The notes: generated from the letters alone by a model not told the origin. 64,000 nt of DNA from Verrucomicrobiota bacterium (GCA_022711435.1 JAKLFB010000010.1:62001-126000); one strand, 5' to 3'; counted from the stretch's first letter, positions 18,226 to 35,259 are shown. Numbers and translations are program-made.

Positions 18226-18513
18226 TTAAGCGGCCGCCGGCTCGGCGCGCCGGCCGATGACCTCGACCAGCCGCCAGCGCTTGGTCTTGGACACAGGCCG
18301 CGTCTCTTGAATGCGGACCCGGTCGCCCACGCGGGCCGCCCCTTTCTCGTCGTGCACGTAGAGCTTCGCGTAGGCGGTCACCACCTTGCGGAACCTCGGG
18401 TGCGAATACCGCCGCTCCACCCGGACCACGATGGTCTTGGCCATCCGGCTGGCAATCACTTCGCCCTCGCGCTGCTTGCGCTGGGCCCGCTGAATCGTCG
18501 CGCTGGTCGTCAT
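18226..18513 (-). CDS. rpsQ: 30S ribosomal protein S17
   Basis: The protein is 95 residues with an OB fold. GEVIASRMAKTIVVRVERR is followed by HPRFRKVVTAYAKLYVHDE and GDRVRIQETRPVSKTKRWRL. The ATG at 18513 (MTTSATIQRAQRKQ) is 2 bp from the rpmC stop. The frame is open far upstream, but that part is a shadow of other genes. Confidence 0.95.
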   Translation of the reverse strand: MTTSATIQRAQRKQREGEVIASRMAKTIVVRVERRYSHPRFRKVVTAYAKLYVHDEKGAARVGDRVRIQETRPVSKTKRWRLVEVIGRRAEPAAA

Positions 18514-18515
18514 AG

Positions 18516-18719
18516 CTAGGCAATTGCGGCCTGGCGCCGCCGCTGGCTGATTAAAGTCTCCACCCGCGCGATGTCGCGCCGCAGGGTGCGCAGCTTGGCC
18601 GGCTTCTCCAGCTGGCTGCTCGCCTGCTGCAAACGCAGGTTGAACAGCTCCTGCCGCAAATCGCGGCTCCGCGCCAGCAGCTCCGTCAATGTCAGATCCT
18701 TCAGTTCCGTGATTTTCAT
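18516..18719 (-). CDS. rpmC: 50S ribosomal protein L29
   Basis: The protein is 67 residues and forms two long helices near the tunnel exit, part of the docking site for trigger factor and SRP. It starts MKITELKDLTLTELLARSRD, with the conserved ELFNLRLQQASSQLEKPAKL block. It lies 12 bp after rplP. Confidence 0.95.
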   Translation of the reverse strand: MKITELKDLTLTELLARSRDLRQELFNLRLQQASSQLEKPAKLRTLRRDIARVETLISQRRRQAAIA

Positions 18720-18731
18720 GAGCCCCTACGA

Positions 18732-19154
18732 TTAGACCATCGCCCGATGCCGCGAGATGAACCGGGTCCGGATCGGCAGCTTGCTCGCCGCCAGGCGCAA
18801 CGCCTCCCGCGCCACCGTCTCCGTCACGCCGTCCACCTCGAACAGCACGTTGGCGGGACGGATCACCGCCACCCAGGACTCGACCGGCCCCTTGCCCTTG
18901 CCCATGCGGGTTTCCAGCGGCTTTTTCGTGAACGACTTGTCGGGGAAGATCCGGATCCAAAGCTTGCCCCGGCGCTGCATGAACCGGCTCAGCGCCGTCC
19001 GGGCCGCCTCGATCTGCTTGGTGTCCATCCAGCACCGCTCCAGGGCCTGCAGACCATACTCGCCAAAGGCGACGGTCTGCCCTCGCGAGGCGATCCCCGA
19101 TCGGTTGCCCCGCTGCTGTTTCCGATACTTGACTCGTTCTGGCATCAACGGCAT
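18732..19154 (-). CDS. rplP: 50S ribosomal protein L16
   Basis: The protein is 140 residues. [57 protein letters not shown] and [15 protein letters not shown] are all canonical. It helps shape the A site of the 50S subunit. An in-frame second Met three codons in is an alternative start. Confidence 0.97.
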   Translation of the reverse strand: MPLMPERVKYRKQQRGNRSGIASRGQTVAFGEYGLQALERCWMDTKQIEAARTALSRFMQRRGKLWIRIFPDKSFTKKPLETRMGKGKGPVESWVAVIRPANVLFEVDGVTETVAREALRLAASKLPIRTRFISRHRAMV

Positions 19155-19175
19155 ATCCGGTCCTCCATCCCGCGG

Positions 19176-19856
19176 CTACTTGGCCATGACCACACCGCCC
19201 GCGCCCGGCGCCGCCGCCGGTTTCTTCTCCTGGGTGCTCTCTCCCCGGCAGATCCAGCACTTGACCCCGATCTTGCCATAGACCGTTCGCGCCTCGGCAA
19301 AGCCGTAGTCGATCTGCGCCCGCAGCGTGTGCAGCGGCACCCGCCCCTGATGGTACATCTCGGACCGGGCCAGCTCCGCGCCGCCCAGCCGGCCCGCGCA
19401 TCGGATCTTGATCCCCTGCGCCCCCATGTCCATGGCCATCTGCACCGCCTTCTTCATCGCGCGGCGGAAGGAGATCCGCCGCTCCAGCTGCATCGCGACG
19501 TTCTCCGCCACCAGCTGCGCATCCGTCTCCGGGGACTTCACCTCCTGAATGTCCACATAGATCTCCTTGCCGGTCATCCGACCCAGATCTTCCTTCAGCC
19601 GGTCGATCTCCGCGCCTTTGCGCCCGATCACCACGCCGGGACGCGCGGTGAAGATGGTGATCCGGCACCGGTTGGCCGCCCGCTCAATCTGGATCTTCGG
19701 GACCGAGGCCGATTCGAGCTTCTTCTTCAGGATCTCCCGGATCTGCCAGTCCTCGACGACCAGCGGCCCGAAGTCCTTCTTCTCGGAGAACCAGCGCGAG
19801 CGCCAGTCCTTGTTGACGACGATCCGAAACCCGATTGGATTGGTTTTTTGTCCCAT
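19176..19856 (-). CDS. rpsC: 30S ribosomal protein S3
   Basis: The protein is 226 residues. [18 protein letters not shown] opens it. The KH domain carries [18 protein letters not shown], and the C-terminal domain carries [19 protein letters not shown] and [19 protein letters not shown]. It sits at the mRNA entry channel. The ATG at 19856 is 2 bp from the rplV stop. Confidence 0.97.
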   Translation of the reverse strand: MGQKTNPIGFRIVVNKDWRSRWFSEKKDFGPLVVEDWQIREILKKKLESASVPKIQIERAANRCRITIFTARPGVVIGRKGAEIDRLKEDLGRMTGKEIYVDIQEVKSPETDAQLVAENVAMQLERRISFRRAMKKAVQMAMDMGAQGIKIRCAGRLGGAELARSEMYHQGRVPLHTLRAQIDYGFAEARTVYGKIGVKCWICRGESTQEKKPAAAPGAGGVVMAK

Positions 19857-19858
19857 GG

Positions 19859-20194
19859 CTATGCCTGGTCTGAAAGCACGATCTTGATGTGACAGGTCCG
19901 CTTCCGGATCGGCCCGGCCGATCCGCGCGCCTTTGGAATGAACCGCTTCAGGGTCGCCCCCGTCCCCGCCACCGCCTCTTTCACCCGCAGACTCTCGGGC
20001 TTCAAATCCCGGTTGTTCTCCGCGTTGGCCAGGGCGGACTTGAGCGTCTTGGCCACCCAAAAGGCCGACTTGCGCGGCACCGCCTGGAGGGCCGCCTGGG
20101 CCGCCAGCGCCGGCAACCCCTGGATCTGCCGCGTGACCTCCCGCATCTTCTGGGCGGACATCCGCACGTTCCGCGTGATCGCTTGCACTTCCAT
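19859..20194 (-). CDS. rplV: 50S ribosomal protein L22
   Basis: The protein is 111 residues. [20 protein letters not shown] leads to [20 protein letters not shown], and the exit-tunnel hairpin region is [20 protein letters not shown]. No deletion of the hairpin, a known macrolide-resistance change, is visible. Confidence 0.97.
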   Translation of the reverse strand: MEVQAITRNVRMSAQKMREVTRQIQGLPALAAQAALQAVPRKSAFWVAKTLKSALANAENNRDLKPESLRVKEAVAGTGATLKRFIPKARGSAGPIRKRTCHIKIVLSDQA

Positions 20195-20201
20195 AAAGAT
20201 C

Positions 20202-20483
20202 CTATTTGGCTTCCGCCTTCGCCGTGTGGGCGCCGTGCTTCTTGAACGTCCGCGTCAGCGCAAACTCGCCCAACCGGTGGCCCACCATGTTTTCAGTAAT
20301 GAAAACCGGCAGAAAGTTCTTGCCGTTGTGCACGTTGAACGTGTGGCCCACGAACGCCGGCGTGATCATCGATCGCCGAGACCATGTCTTGATGGGCTTC
20401 TTCGTGTTCGACGCATTCAGCTTCTGGATCTTCTCCATCAGGCTGGGGTCCACGAACGGACCCTTTTTAATCGATCGTCCCAT
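20202..20483 (-). CDS. rpsS: 30S ribosomal protein S19
   Basis: The protein is 93 residues. [20 protein letters not shown] and [20 protein letters not shown] with [20 protein letters not shown] are canonical. It is located in the head of the 30S subunit. It starts 4 bp after the rplB stop. Confidence 0.97.
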   Translation of the reverse strand: MGRSIKKGPFVDPSLMEKIQKLNASNTKKPIKTWSRRSMITPAFVGHTFNVHNGKNFLPVFITENMVGHRLGEFALTRTFKKHGAHTAKAEAK

Positions 20484-20487
20484 AGGC

Positions 20488-21333
20488 TTACTTCAGTTTC
20501 ATCGGACGCCCGTTCCGCCGCGTGACGATGAAGCGGTTCGAGTATTTTTTGCGCTTCCGGGTCTTCAACCCCTTGGTGATGATTCCCCAAGGCGTCACCG
20601 GGTGGCCTCCGCCGGAGGTCTTGCCCGCTCCGCCCCCCATCGGGTGGTCCACGGGGTTCTTCGCCACGCCGCGCGACAGCGGCCGCATCGCGCGATGCCG
20701 CCCCCGGCCCGCCTTGCCCAACAGGACTTTCTCGTGCTCCGTGTTGCCCACCTGGCCGATGGTCGCGTAGCACTCCTCGCTCAGCTTCCGAATCTCGCCG
20801 GAGGGCAGCCGAACCACGGCATACCCCTGGTCGCGCGACATCAGGCTGGCCGATCCGCCGGCCGCTCGAACCATCTGGCCCCCGCGCCCCGGCTTCAGCT
20901 CGAGGTTGTGAATGGGCATCCCTACCGGGATCGACCGCAGCGGCAGGCAGTTCCCCACCTCGGCGGCCGCCTTCGGCCCGCTCATCACCGTCATCCCCGG
21001 CTTCAGCCCCTCGGGCGCCAGTATGTACCGCTTCTCCCCGTCCCCGTACTGCACCAGCGCCAGGCGGGAGGTCCGGATGGGATCGTATTCGACCGCCACG
21101 ACCTTGGCCGGGATCCCGCGGCGCTCGCGCCGGAAATCCACCAGCCGGATCTTCTGCTTGTGCCCGCCCCCGATGCCCCGCGCCGTCACCCGGCCATAGC
21201 AGTTCCGGCCGCCCGTCCGCTTCCGGGTCACGACCAGCCGCTTCTCCGGGCGTGTCTTGGTGATCTCATCGAACGACGCCACTGTCATGTAGCGCGTCGA
21301 GGGAGTTAATGGACGAAACGTCTTGACTGGCAT
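20488..21333 (-). CDS. rplB: 50S ribosomal protein L2
   Basis: The protein is 281 residues. Conserved blocks are [20 protein letters not shown], the central [21 protein letters not shown], and the peptidyl-transferase-centre loop [20 protein letters not shown] with the conserved His. L2 supports subunit association and peptide-bond formation. It lies between rplW and rpsS as usual. Confidence 0.98.
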   Translation of the reverse strand: MPVKTFRPLTPSTRYMTVASFDEITKTRPEKRLVVTRKRTGGRNCYGRVTARGIGGGHKQKIRLVDFRRERRGIPAKVVAVEYDPIRTSRLALVQYGDGEKRYILAPEGLKPGMTVMSGPKAAAEVGNCLPLRSIPVGMPIHNLELKPGRGGQMVRAAGGSASLMSRDQGYAVVRLPSGEIRKLSEECYATIGQVGNTEHEKVLLGKAGRGRHRAMRPLSRGVAKNPVDHPMGGGAGKTSGGGHPVTPWGIITKGLKTRKRKKYSNRFIVTRRNGRPMKLK

Positions 21334-21347
21334 AGCTCAATCCCTTT

Positions 21348-21629
21348 TCACGTCAAGCTGATCTTGTCCCCGGCCTTCAAGGTCACAATGGCCTTTTTCC
21401 AGTCCGAGGTGAACCCGGCGTGCTTGGTGTTCTTTCGCCGGGCCTTGCCGCCGACATGCATGGTGTTGACCCGCAGGACCTTGACCTTGAACAGCTCCTG
21501 CACCGCGCGGCGGATTTGCAGCTTGGTGGCCCGGCGGTCGGCTACGACCGTGTAGGCGTTGCCCTTCTCGGCCTGAATCGTCCCCTTCTCCGTCAGCCGC
21601 ACTGTTTTGATGATATCGAACGAGTTCAT
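21348..21629 (-). CDS. rplW: 50S ribosomal protein L23
   Basis: The protein is 93 residues. It contains IIKTVRLTEKGTIQAEKGNA, the IRRAVQELFKVKVLRVNTMH helix-strand and KHAGFTSDWKKAIVTLKAGD. L23 docks trigger factor and SRP at the exit tunnel. It starts 5 bp after rplD. Confidence 0.96.
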   Translation of the reverse strand: MNSFDIIKTVRLTEKGTIQAEKGNAYTVVADRRATKLQIRRAVQELFKVKVLRVNTMHVGGKARRKNTKHAGFTSDWKKAIVTLKAGDKISLT

Positions 21630-21634
21630 GGCCC

Positions 21635-22261
21635 CTATTCCTTCGTCAGCCGCTGTTCCACTTGATCCCAGGCGCTCTGGGTGAAGATCAGCTTGTCGTA
21701 ACGCAGCACCTGATACGTGTTCAAATCGTCTCCGGTCGTCACCTCCACCTCGGAGAGATTGCGTGCCGCCAGGCGCAGGTTCGGATCGATCGCCGCCACC
21801 ACGACCAGCGCCTTCCTCGCCGCCTCGATCGACTTCAGAAATCCCGCGAGCCCCTTGGTCTTCGGCGACTCCAGCTTGAGATCATCCACGAGAACGACGG
21901 CCGACTCGTTCAAGCGGGCGCTCAGGGCCTTGCGCAATGCGAGCTGCCGGGTCGATCGCGAGAGCCGCTGGCGATAGTCGCGCGGCTTCGGCCCGAAAAC
22001 GACGCCGCCTCCCCTCCAGAGCGGCGAGGCGAAGGAGCCCGCCCGCGCGCGGCCGGTGCCCTTCTGGCGCCACGGCTTCTTGCCCGTGCCTGCCACCTCG
22101 CCCATGGTCTTGGTAGAGGCCGTGCCGCTCCGCTGCGCCGCCATGTAGGCGACCACCGCCTGGTGCACCGCCTGGGTGCCGCGCCCGTCCTCGATCACCG
22201 CAAAACGAACCTCCCGTTCGCCCTGCGGCTGGCCCTGCCCGTTTCGAATGGTCAGCTTCAT
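21635..22261 (-). CDS. rplD: 50S ribosomal protein L4
   Basis: The protein is 208 residues. The tunnel-lining loop is recognisable by [20 protein letters not shown] and [20 protein letters not shown]. In enterobacteria L4 autoregulates the S10 operon; no matching leader is evident here. It is 11 bp downstream of the rplC stop. Confidence 0.97.
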   Translation of the reverse strand: MKLTIRNGQGQPQGEREVRFAVIEDGRGTQAVHQAVVAYMAAQRSGTASTKTMGEVAGTGKKPWRQKGTGRARAGSFASPLWRGGGVVFGPKPRDYRQRLSRSTRQLALRKALSARLNESAVVLVDDLKLESPKTKGLAGFLKSIEAARKALVVVAAIDPNLRLAARNLSEVEVTTGDDLNTYQVLRYDKLIFTQSAWDQVEQRLTKE

Positions 22262-22272
22262 GATGATCCAAA

Positions 22273-22926
22273 TTATTTCGTCTCCGGAGCGGCAGCCCGG
22301 GTCCTCTTCTTGGCTCCGCGGATGATGACGTAGTCGCCCTTGGCGCCCGGAATGGCCCCCTTGATCAGGAGCACCTGATCGGCCTCCCGCACCTGGACGA
22401 CCTGAAGGTTCTGAACCGTGCGCCGCACCTGGCCCATGTGCCCGGGCATCTTCATGCCGCGCATGACCGTGCCCGGGAACAGGCGGTTGCCGATCGCGCC
22501 CGAGCGGCGGTGCCAGCCCTTGGACCCGTGCGTGATGTCGCCTCCGCGGAAATGATGCCGCTTGACCACCCCCTCGAACCCCCGCCCCTTGGTGATCCCG
22601 ATCGCGTCCACGAAATCCCCGGGGCTAAAAACCGTCACCCCCACCACGTCGCCCGGCTTGACCTCGATCGAGAAATCGCGGAACTCGCGCACCCGCTTGA
22701 CCGGAGTGGCGCGGTGCTTGGCCAGATGGCCGCGCACGGCCCGGGTGAGCCGATGCTCCTTCTGGTCCTCGAACCCGAGCTGCACCGCGCGGTAGCCGTC
22801 CCGCTCGACCGTCTTGCACTGGATGACGCGGTTCGGGCCGGCGTGCACCACGGTCACCGGCACCACGTTGCCCGCCGCGTCAAACACGCGGGTTTGGCCC
22901 ATTTTTTTGCCCAGCAAACCGATCAT
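22273..22926 (-). CDS. rplC: 50S ribosomal protein L3
   Basis: The protein is 217 residues. MIGLLGKKMGQTRVFD opens it. Other blocks are GITKGRGFEGVVKRHHFRGG, the central-extension region HGSKGWHRRSGAIGNRLFPG and MPGHMGQVRRTVQNLQVV. The tip of this protein reaches the peptidyl transferase centre. The ATG at 22926 is 4 bp after the rpsJ stop; the upstream in-frame codons overlap rpsJ. Confidence 0.97.
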   Translation of the reverse strand: MIGLLGKKMGQTRVFDAAGNVVPVTVVHAGPNRVIQCKTVERDGYRAVQLGFEDQKEHRLTRAVRGHLAKHRATPVKRVREFRDFSIEVKPGDVVGVTVFSPGDFVDAIGITKGRGFEGVVKRHHFRGGDITHGSKGWHRRSGAIGNRLFPGTVMRGMKMPGHMGQVRRTVQNLQVVQVREADQVLLIKGAIPGAKGDYVIIRGAKKRTRAAAPETK

Positions 22927-22930
22927 AGGT

Positions 22931-23239
22931 TCAAATCTTAATGGTGATGTCAACCCCCGCCGGCAGGTTGAGCTTCTTCAGTTCGTCGACCGTCTTGGCC
23001 GTGGGATCGAGGATGTCGATCAGCCGCTTGTGCGTCCGCTGCTCGAATGTCTCCTGCGACTTCTTGTCCGCATGAGGCGAACGCTGAACGGTAAACCGCT
23101 CGAGGCGGGTAGGCAACGGTATCGGGCCCGCCACCTGGGCGCCCGTCCGCTTCACGGTCTCCACAATCTCGTGCGCCGACTGGTCAATGACCCGATGGTC
23201 GAAAGCCTTTAATCGAATCCTTATGCGTTGTCCAGCCAT
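22931..23239 (-). CDS. rpsJ: 30S ribosomal protein S10 (NusE)
   Basis: The protein is 102 residues and is also a transcription antitermination partner of NusB and Nus[41 protein letters not shown] and [20 protein letters not shown] are canonical. It begins 30 bp after fusA. In many bacteria tuf lies between fusA and rpsJ; here tuf is with secE instead. Confidence 0.97.
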   Translation of the reverse strand: MAGQRIRIRLKAFDHRVIDQSAHEIVETVKRTGAQVAGPIPLPTRLERFTVQRSPHADKKSQETFEQRTHKRLIDILDPTAKTVDELKKLNLPAGVDITIKI

Positions 23240-23269
23240 AATCTCATCGGTGATGTTTTTGTTTCCCCA

Positions 23270-25447
<2,178 letters not shown>

Positions 25448-25457
25448 GCAGCGGGAC

Positions 25458-25493
25458 AAAAACGCGCCCCGCTCGACTTCGGCCGCGGGGCGC
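25458..25493 (-). terminator. Intrinsic terminator between rpsG and fusA
   Basis: On the - strand a perfect 9-bp stem (25485-25493 with 25464-25472, arm GCGCCCCGC) with a 12-base loop is followed by G and five T (25458-25462). It sits 15 bp after the rpsG stop and immediately upstream of fusA. It should stop or attenuate transcription between these two genes. I see no good promoter after it, so partial readthrough is likely. Confidence 0.8.
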
Positions 25494-25508
25494 TGCTTGG
25501 TTGAAATT

Positions 25509-25982
25509 CTACCAGCGGAAATGGGCGAATGCCTTGTTCGCCTGCGCCATTTTGTGCACCTCGTCCCTCTTGCGGATGGCATTGCCGTGCCCCTGCGAGG
25601 CCTCCAGGATCTCCGCCGCCAGCGCCTCGCGCATGGGCATGCCTTTGCGCGCGTCCGCCAATTTCACCAGCCACCGGATCGCCAGCGAGAGCTGGCGCTC
25701 GGAGCTGACTTCGAGCGGCACCTGATACGTGGCGCCGCCGACCCGCCGGGCCTTGACCTCGAGCCGCGGCTTCGCGTTGTCGACCGCCCGCTGAAACACC
25801 TCCAGCGGATCCGCCCCCGGCGTCTTGGCGGCGATCGAGTCCAGGGCGCCATAGACGATCCGCTGCGCCAGGCTCTTCTGGCCCCACTGCATCACCGTGT
25901 TCACCAGCCGGGTGACCAGCGCGTTATGATACTTGGCATCCTCCGGCAGAGGACGCTTGACTGCTCGACGACGACGCGACAT
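25509..25982 (-). CDS. rpsG: 30S ribosomal protein S7
   Basis: The protein is 157 residues. [20 protein letters not shown] opens it; [20 protein letters not shown] and [20 protein letters not shown] are conserved. S7 organises the 30S head and is often the str-operon autoregulator. The ATG at 25982 is 8 bp after the rpsL stop. It ends just before the intrinsic terminator. Confidence 0.97.
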   Translation of the reverse strand: MSRRRRAVKRPLPEDAKYHNALVTRLVNTVMQWGQKSLAQRIVYGALDSIAAKTPGADPLEVFQRAVDNAKPRLEVKARRVGGATYQVPLEVSSERQLSLAIRWLVKLADARKGMPMREALAAEILEASQGHGNAIRKRDEVHKMAQANKAFAHFRW

Positions 25983-25990
25983 AGGAAAAA

Positions 25991-26383
25991 TTAGCTGGCG
26001 GCGGGCTTGGTGGTTTTCGGCCGCTTCACGCCATATTTCGAGCGGCTGACGCGGCGCTTCTCGACCCCGGTGGCATCGAGCGTGCCGCGAACGATGTGGT
26101 AGCGAACGCCGGGCAGGTCTTTGACGCGCCCCCCGCGCACCATGACGATCGAGTGCTCCTGCAGGCTGTGCCCCTCGTCCGGAATGTAGGCGATCACTTC
26201 GTGGCCGTTCGACAGCCGCACCTTCGCCACCTTCCGCATCGCGGAGTTCGGCTTCTTGGGCGTGCGCGTCATCACCTGCAGACAGACTCCCCGGCGAAAC
26301 GGCGACCCTTCCAGGGCCGGCGCCTTGGACTTGAACCGCAGCTTGCGGCGTCCCTTTCGGACAAGTTGATTGATCGTTGGCAT
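25991..26383 (-). CDS. rpsL: 30S ribosomal protein S12
   Basis: The protein is 130 residues. [15 protein letters not shown], then [20 protein letters not shown] with the decoding-centre Lys residues, then [20 protein letters not shown]. The Lys/Pro positions linked to streptomycin resistance appear wild type. The ATG at 26383 fits the family; a GTG eight codons earlier is possible. A promoter and a short hairpin lie in its leader. Confidence 0.97.
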   Translation of the reverse strand: MPTINQLVRKGRRKLRFKSKAPALEGSPFRRGVCLQVMTRTPKKPNSAMRKVAKVRLSNGHEVIAYIPDEGHSLQEHSIVMVRGGRVKDLPGVRYHIVRGTLDATGVEKRRVSRSKYGVKRPKTTKPAAS

Positions 26384-26440
26384 TCCGTTGCTTTTCTTCG
26401 TGCGCACCCATCTCCCGTTTCCACGGGAAATGGAGTGCGG

Positions 26441-26468
26441 ATCATACCAAAGGCAGTTTTCGGTGCAA
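26441..26468 (-). promoter_or_regulatory. Putative extended -10 promoter upstream of rpsL
   Basis: On the - strand TTGCAC (26463-26468) is followed after 16 bp by TATGAT (26441-26446), which is preceded by TGG, giving an extended -10. It lies in the 102-bp rpoC-rpsL gap, so str genes could be transcribed independently of rpoBC. The predicted leader contains an imperfect hairpin (26408-26418 with 26423-26433). Confidence 0.55.
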
Positions 26469-26485
26469 CTACTATTTCGGATTTT

Positions 26486-30649
<4,164 letters not shown>

Positions 30650-30686
30650 AACGGCAAGCGGTTCTTCCCCATCGTGCGGCCAGTCT

Positions 30687-33600
30687 TCACAGGGCGGCCA
30701 GAGCCGACGGCGTCGGCGGCTGGTCGAAGGGGCTCGTGTAGCTCACTTTGACGTCCAATCCCAGAGATTGCATCTCCTTGACCAGCACGTTGAACGACTC
30801 CGGCACTCCGGCCTCCAACGCGTTGTCTCCTTTCACGATGCTCTCGTAAATCCGGGTGCGCCCCTGCACGTCGTCGGACTTGACCGTGAGCAGCTCCTGC
30901 AGGGTGTAGGCCGCCCCGTAGGCCTCCATCGCCCACACCTCCATCTCCCCGAAACGCTGGCCGCCATACTGCGCCTTGCCGCCCAGCGGCTGCTGCGTCA
31001 CCAGCGAGTACGGGCCCACGGCCCGGGCGTGGATCTTGTCCGCCACCAGGTGCCCGAGCTTCATCATGTAGATGTATCCCACCACCACTTCCTGATCGAA
31101 TGGGTCTCCCGTCCGGCCGTCATAGAGGCGCGTCTTCCCGTGCTCGGCCACCAGCGGCTGCTCGCTCCGCTTCTTCTGCGCCTCCATCGCCTCCTTCAGA
31201 TACTGCCGGATGTCCTTCTCCTTGATGCCGTCGAACACCGGGGTGGATATGCGCAGCCCCAGCATCCGCGCCGCCCATCCCAGATGCGTCTCGAGCACCT
31301 GCCCCACGTTCATGCGCGAGGGCACGCCCAGCGGGTTCAAAACGATGTCCACCGGAGTCCCGTCCGCCAGGAACGGCATGTCCTGCTCGGGCACGATCTT
31401 CGCCACGACACCTTTGTTGCCATGGCGGCCCGCCATCTTGTCGCCCACCGAGAGCTTCCGCTTGGACGCGATGAACACCTTCACCGACTTGATGATCCCG
31501 GGATCCACGTCATCGCCGGCCTCGATCCGGTCCAGCTCCTCGTCATGCTGCATCTGCAGATCGTCGAACTTCTTCTTGTAGGATCCGATGATCTCGTTGA
31601 TCTTGTTGCGGATGGGCGAGGGATCGATCTCGATCCGGTCGTAGACCCCCGCCAGCTTGCGCAGCAGCGTCTTGGTGATCTTCCGGTTGGCCGGAATGAT
31701 GATCTCGCCCGTCTCCGAGTTGACCACGTCCAGCGGGATCTTCTCGCCCAGCAGGATGTTGCTCAGCGCCTCGGTCAGCTGCTCGCGCAGCTCCTCGGTC
31801 TTCGCCTTGAACTCGTCGAGCACCTGCTTGGCCGGCTTCTTCGCGTCCTCGGCCTCTTTCTCCCTGCGCTCGCTCTCGCGCTTGGCGGAGACCTTGACGT
31901 CCATGACGATTCCGTAGGTCCCCGAAGGCACCTTCAGCGAGGTGTCCTTCACGTCGGCGGCTTTCTCGCCGAAGATCGCCCGGAGCAGCCGCTCCTCGGG
32001 CGCCAGCTCGGTCTCGCTCTTGGGCGTGATCTTGCCGACGAGGATGTCGCCGGGCTTGACCTCGGCCCCGACCCGGATGACCCCGTCCGGGCCCAGATTC
32101 GCGAGCGCCTCCTCCCCCACGTTCGGGATGTCCCGGGTGATCTCCTCCGGCCCCAGCTTGGTGTCCCGCGCCCCCACCTCGAACTCGTCCACGTGAATCG
32201 AGGTGAAGACGTCCTCCTTGACGATGCGCTCGCTGATCAGGATCGCGTCCTCGAAGTTGTAGCCGTTCCACGGCATGAAGGCCACCAGCACGTTGCGCCC
32301 CAGAGCCAGCTCGCCCCCGCTCGTGCAGGGCCCGTCAGCGATGACCTGCCCCTTCTTCACGGCGTCCCCGCGCCCGACCAGCACCTTCTGGTTGATGCAG
32401 GTGGCCGCGTTGGACCGCATGAACTTCCGGACCGGATAGATGTAGAGCCCGTGGTCCGGATCGGTCTTGAGCTTGCGGCGGGACTCGGGCATCTTGCCGT
32501 CGGGGGTGATGATGATGCGGTCGGCGGAGACGGAGGCGACCTTGCCCGCTTCCTCCGCGGCGATGACTGCGCACGAATCCCGCGCCACGCGATCCTCGAG
32601 CCCCGTGGCGACCAGCGGCGGCTCTGTCACCAGCAGCGGCACGGCCTGGCGCTGCATGTTCGAGCCCATCAGCGCCCGGTTCGCGTCGTCATGCTCGAGG
32701 AACGGGATCAGCCCCGCGGCCACGGACACCAACTGCTTGGGCGACACATCCATGTAATCCACGCGGCCGGGCTCCACGTCCACGAAGTCGCCCTTGAACC
32801 GGCAGGGGACGCGCTCGGTCAAAAACCGCCCCTTGTCGTCGATCGGCGCGTTGGCCTGCGCGATGACAAACGGCTCCTCGCGATCGGCCGTCAGATACTC
32901 GATCTGCTGCGTGACCTTGCCCTTCTCCACTTTCCGGTAAGGGGTCTCGATGAACCCGAAATCGTTCACCCGCGCAAACGTCGCCAGGGACGCGATCAGC
33001 CCGATGTTCGGACCTTCGGGGGTCTCGATCGGGCAGATCCGCCCGTAGTGCGACGGGTGGACGTCCCGCACCTCGAATCCGGCCCGGTCGCGCGACAGCC
33101 CGCCCGGCCCGAGCGCGGAGAGCCGCCGCTTGTGCGTCAGCTCGGCCAGGGGATTGATCTGGTCCATGAACTGCGAAAGCTGGCTCCGGCCGAAGAAGTC
33201 CCGGATGACCGCCGAGAGCGCCTTCGGGTTGATGAGCTTCTGGGGTGTCATCGAATCGAGCCCCTGGTCGAAGAGAGTCATCCGTTCCTTGACCAGCCGC
33301 TCGGTGCGGGCCAGGCCCACTCGGCACTGGTTGGCCAGCAACTCGCCTACGGTTCGCACCCGGCGGCTTCCCAGGTGGTCGATGTCGTCGAGGCTTCCCT
33401 CCCCCTTCTTCAGCCGCAGCAGGTACTTGGTCGCCGCCACCAGGTCGTCCTTGGTCAGCACGCGGGTCGTCTCGTGGATCTTCAGCCCGAGCTTCTGGTT
33501 GATCTTGTATCGCCCGACCCGCCCCAGATCATACCGCTTCGGGTCGAAGAAGAGCCGCTTGATCAGCGCCCGCGCGTTGGCCGCTGTCGGCGGATCCCCC

Positions 33601-34532
33601 GGCCGGAGGCGGCGGTAGATGTCCTTGAGCGCCTCCTCCTCGTTCTTCGTCGGATCTTTCTTCAGGCACTTGATGATGATCCCGTCGTCGGATGCCGTGT
33701 CGACCAGGCGGATGCGGGTGATGCCCAGCTCGGCGATCTGCCGCAACGCCACCTTCGACAGCGGCTCGAACGCCCGCGCCACCGGCGCGTTCTTGCTCGG
33801 GTCGACCGCATCCTCGATCAGCACCTTGTTCTGCAGGTTCTCGAGCGCCTCCGCCTGCTTGATCGTCATCTCCTCGATCTCGTAAAAGAGCTTGAGGATG
33901 TCCGCGTCCGAGCTGGAGCCGAGCGCGCGGAAGAAGGTCGTCGTCAGAAACTTCCGGCGCCGCTTCTTGCGGTCGAGGTAGACGTAGAGCAGATCGCTGG
34001 TGTCGAACTGGGCCTCGTACCACGAGCCCCGGTCGGGGATGATCCGGAAGGAGTGCAGGATCTTGCCGTTGGGATGCTGCGCGGCCTCGAAGGCCAGGCC
34101 GGGCGATCGATGGAGCTGGCTGACGATCACCCGCTCGGCCCCGTTGATCACAAAGGTCCCCTGGGGCGTCATGAGCGGCAGCTCACCCATGAACACCTTC
34201 TCCTCTTTGGTCCCTGTCTCGTCCTTGAGCTGGAACGTCACGTGGAGCGGCGCGCCGTAGGTCAATCCCTCCCGCAAACACTCGAGCCAATCGCTCTTGG
34301 GCTCCCCAATCTCGTAGCTGTGAAAGTCCAGCACCACCTTCCCGTCGTAGCTCTCGATCGGAAACACCTCGGTGAACACGGCCTGCAGACCGGCGTTCTT
34401 TCGCCGCGAGGGCGCCGCATCCGACTGCAGAAACTCCCGGTAGGAATTGATCTGCAGCTCGATCAGGTTCGGCGGGGCCAGAACTTCTTTGATCTTACCA
34501 AAATTGATCCGTTCCGATGCGCGTGCTGGCAT
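30687..34532 (-). CDS. rpoB: DNA-directed RNA polymerase subunit beta
   Basis: The protein is 1281 residues. The rifampicin region reads [20 protein letters not shown] and [20 protein letters not shown] (about residues 446-485), so the common resistance positions are wild type. C-terminal motifs include [14 protein letters not shown] and [19 protein letters not shown] chose ATG 34532 ([18 protein letters not shown]); a TTG 20 codons upstream is in frame but adds low-complexity sequence. Its 218-bp upstream gap contains an intrinsic terminator, so expression is probably uncoupled in part from rplJL. Confidence 0.97.
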   Translation of the reverse strand: MPARASERINFGKIKEVLAPPNLIELQINSYREFLQSDAAPSRRKNAGLQAVFTEVFPIESYDGKVVLDFHSYEIGEPKSDWLECLREGLTYGAPLHVTFQLKDETGTKEEKVFMGELPLMTPQGTFVINGAERVIVSQLHRSPGLAFEAAQHPNGKILHSFRIIPDRGSWYEAQFDTSDLLYVYLDRKKRRRKFLTTTFFRALGSSSDADILKLFYEIEEMTIKQAEALENLQNKVLIEDAVDPSKNAPVARAFEPLSKVALRQIAELGITRIRLVDTASDDGIIIKCLKKDPTKNEEEALKDIYRRLRPGDPPTAANARALIKRLFFDPKRYDLGRVGRYKINQKLGLKIHETTRVLTKDDLVAATKYLLRLKKGEGSLDDIDHLGSRRVRTVGELLANQCRVGLARTERLVKERMTLFDQGLDSMTPQKLINPKALSAVIRDFFGRSQLSQFMDQINPLAELTHKRRLSALGPGGLSRDRAGFEVRDVHPSHYGRICPIETPEGPNIGLIASLATFARVNDFGFIETPYRKVEKGKVTQQIEYLTADREEPFVIAQANAPIDDKGRFLTERVPCRFKGDFVDVEPGRVDYMDVSPKQLVSVAAGLIPFLEHDDANRALMGSNMQRQAVPLLVTEPPLVATGLEDRVARDSCAVIAAEEAGKVASVSADRIIITPDGKMPESRRKLKTDPDHGLYIYPVRKFMRSNAATCINQKVLVGRGDAVKKGQVIADGPCTSGGELALGRNVLVAFMPWNGYNFEDAILISERIVKEDVFTSIHVDEFEVGARDTKLGPEEITRDIPNVGEEALANLGPDGVIRVGAEVKPGDILVGKITPKSETELAPEERLLRAIFGEKAADVKDTSLKVPSGTYGIVMDVKVSAKRESERREKEAEDAKKPAKQVLDEFKAKTEELREQLTEALSNILLGEKIPLDVVNSETGEIIIPANRKITKTLLRKLAGVYDRIEIDPSPIRNKINEIIGSYKKKFDDLQMQHDEELDRIEAGDDVDPGIIKSVKVFIASKRKLSVGDKMAGRHGNKGVVAKIVPEQDMPFLADGTPVDIVLNPLGVPSRMNVGQVLETHLGWAARMLGLRISTPVFDGIKEKDIRQYLKEAMEAQKKRSEQPLVAEHGKTRLYDGRTGDPFDQEVVVGYIYMMKLGHLVADKIHARAVGPYSLVTQQPLGGKAQYGGQRFGEMEVWAMEAYGAAYTLQELLTVKSDDVQGRTRIYESIVKGDNALEAGVPESFNVLVKEMQSLGLDVKVSYTSPFDQPPTPSALAAL

Positions 34533-34706
34533 GTTCTTGTCCGCGGTTGCTGCCGGAGATTCACTGCCCGGCGACGATTGACGACTCCCCAAATACGCTG
34601 CCCGCCCGGAATCCCGCTCTGCGCCTGGACTCCGCCCGGGCTTGCCATGGCCACCCCCCGCTTCGCCCCCCGACCCTCATGCCCGGCCGGCGGAGGCTGC
34701 CTTCGG

Positions 34707-34740
34707 AAAAACCGGGCGCGGGGGATCCGCCCCCGCGCCC
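34707..34740 (-). terminator. Intrinsic terminator/attenuator between rplL and rpoB
   Basis: On the - strand an 11-bp perfect GC stem (34730-34740 with 34714-34724, arm GGGCGCGGGGG) with a 5-base loop is followed by GG and five T (34707-34711). It starts 10 bp after the rplL stop. In E. coli an attenuator occupies the same place and lets ribosomal protein exceed polymerase subunit synthesis; the same logic is inferred here. Confidence 0.85.
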
Positions 34741-34750
34741 GATGCGATAT

Positions 34751-35134
34751 CTACTTGAGCTCGACCTTCGCTCCGGCATCCTCGAGCTTCTTCTTGGCTG
34801 CCTCGGCATCGGCCTTGTTGGCGCCTTCCAGGATCGGCTTGGGCGCCTCCTCGACCAGCTTCTTGGCCTCGGCCAGCCCCAGGCCGGCCTTGATCTCCCG
34901 CACCGCCTTGATCACGGCGATCTTCTTGTCCGAGGGTGCGGACGCCAGGATCACGTCAAAAGTGGTTTTCGCCTCCGCCTCGGGCGCTGCCGCAGCCGGG
35001 CCGGCCGCCGCCGCCACCGCTATGGGCGCCGCCGCCGAAACCCCCCATGCCGCCTCAAGCTTCTTCACCAGCTCTGCAGCCTCGATCACTGTCAGTTTGC
35101 TCAGTTGCTCAACAATCGTTTCTAGCTCAGCCAT
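34751..35134 (-). CDS. rplL: 50S ribosomal protein L7/L12
   Basis: The protein is 127 residues and forms the stalk that recruits GTPase factors. The N-terminal dimer domain is [20 protein letters not shown], then an Ala/Pro hinge ([16 protein letters not shown]), then the C-terminal domain [20 protein letters not shown] with [11 protein letters not shown]. The ATG at 35134 has AAGGTG upstream; a start eight codons earlier is possible. It is followed by an intrinsic terminator. Confidence 0.96.
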   Translation of the reverse strand: MAELETIVEQLSKLTVIEAAELVKKLEAAWGVSAAAPIAVAAAAGPAAAAPEAEAKTTFDVILASAPSDKKIAVIKAVREIKAGLGLAEAKKLVEEAPKPILEGANKADAEAAKKKLEDAGAKVELK

Positions 35135-35259
35135 ATGCACCTTCGTTGTCGTCGCCACCCGCTTTCGCGGATGAATTAAGCCGGCGCCCGGCCAGCCGAC
35201 GGTTCAGTCATTGTGTTGTTTCCAGCTCGCGGGGCGATGCCCGGAACCGAAATCGTTCT

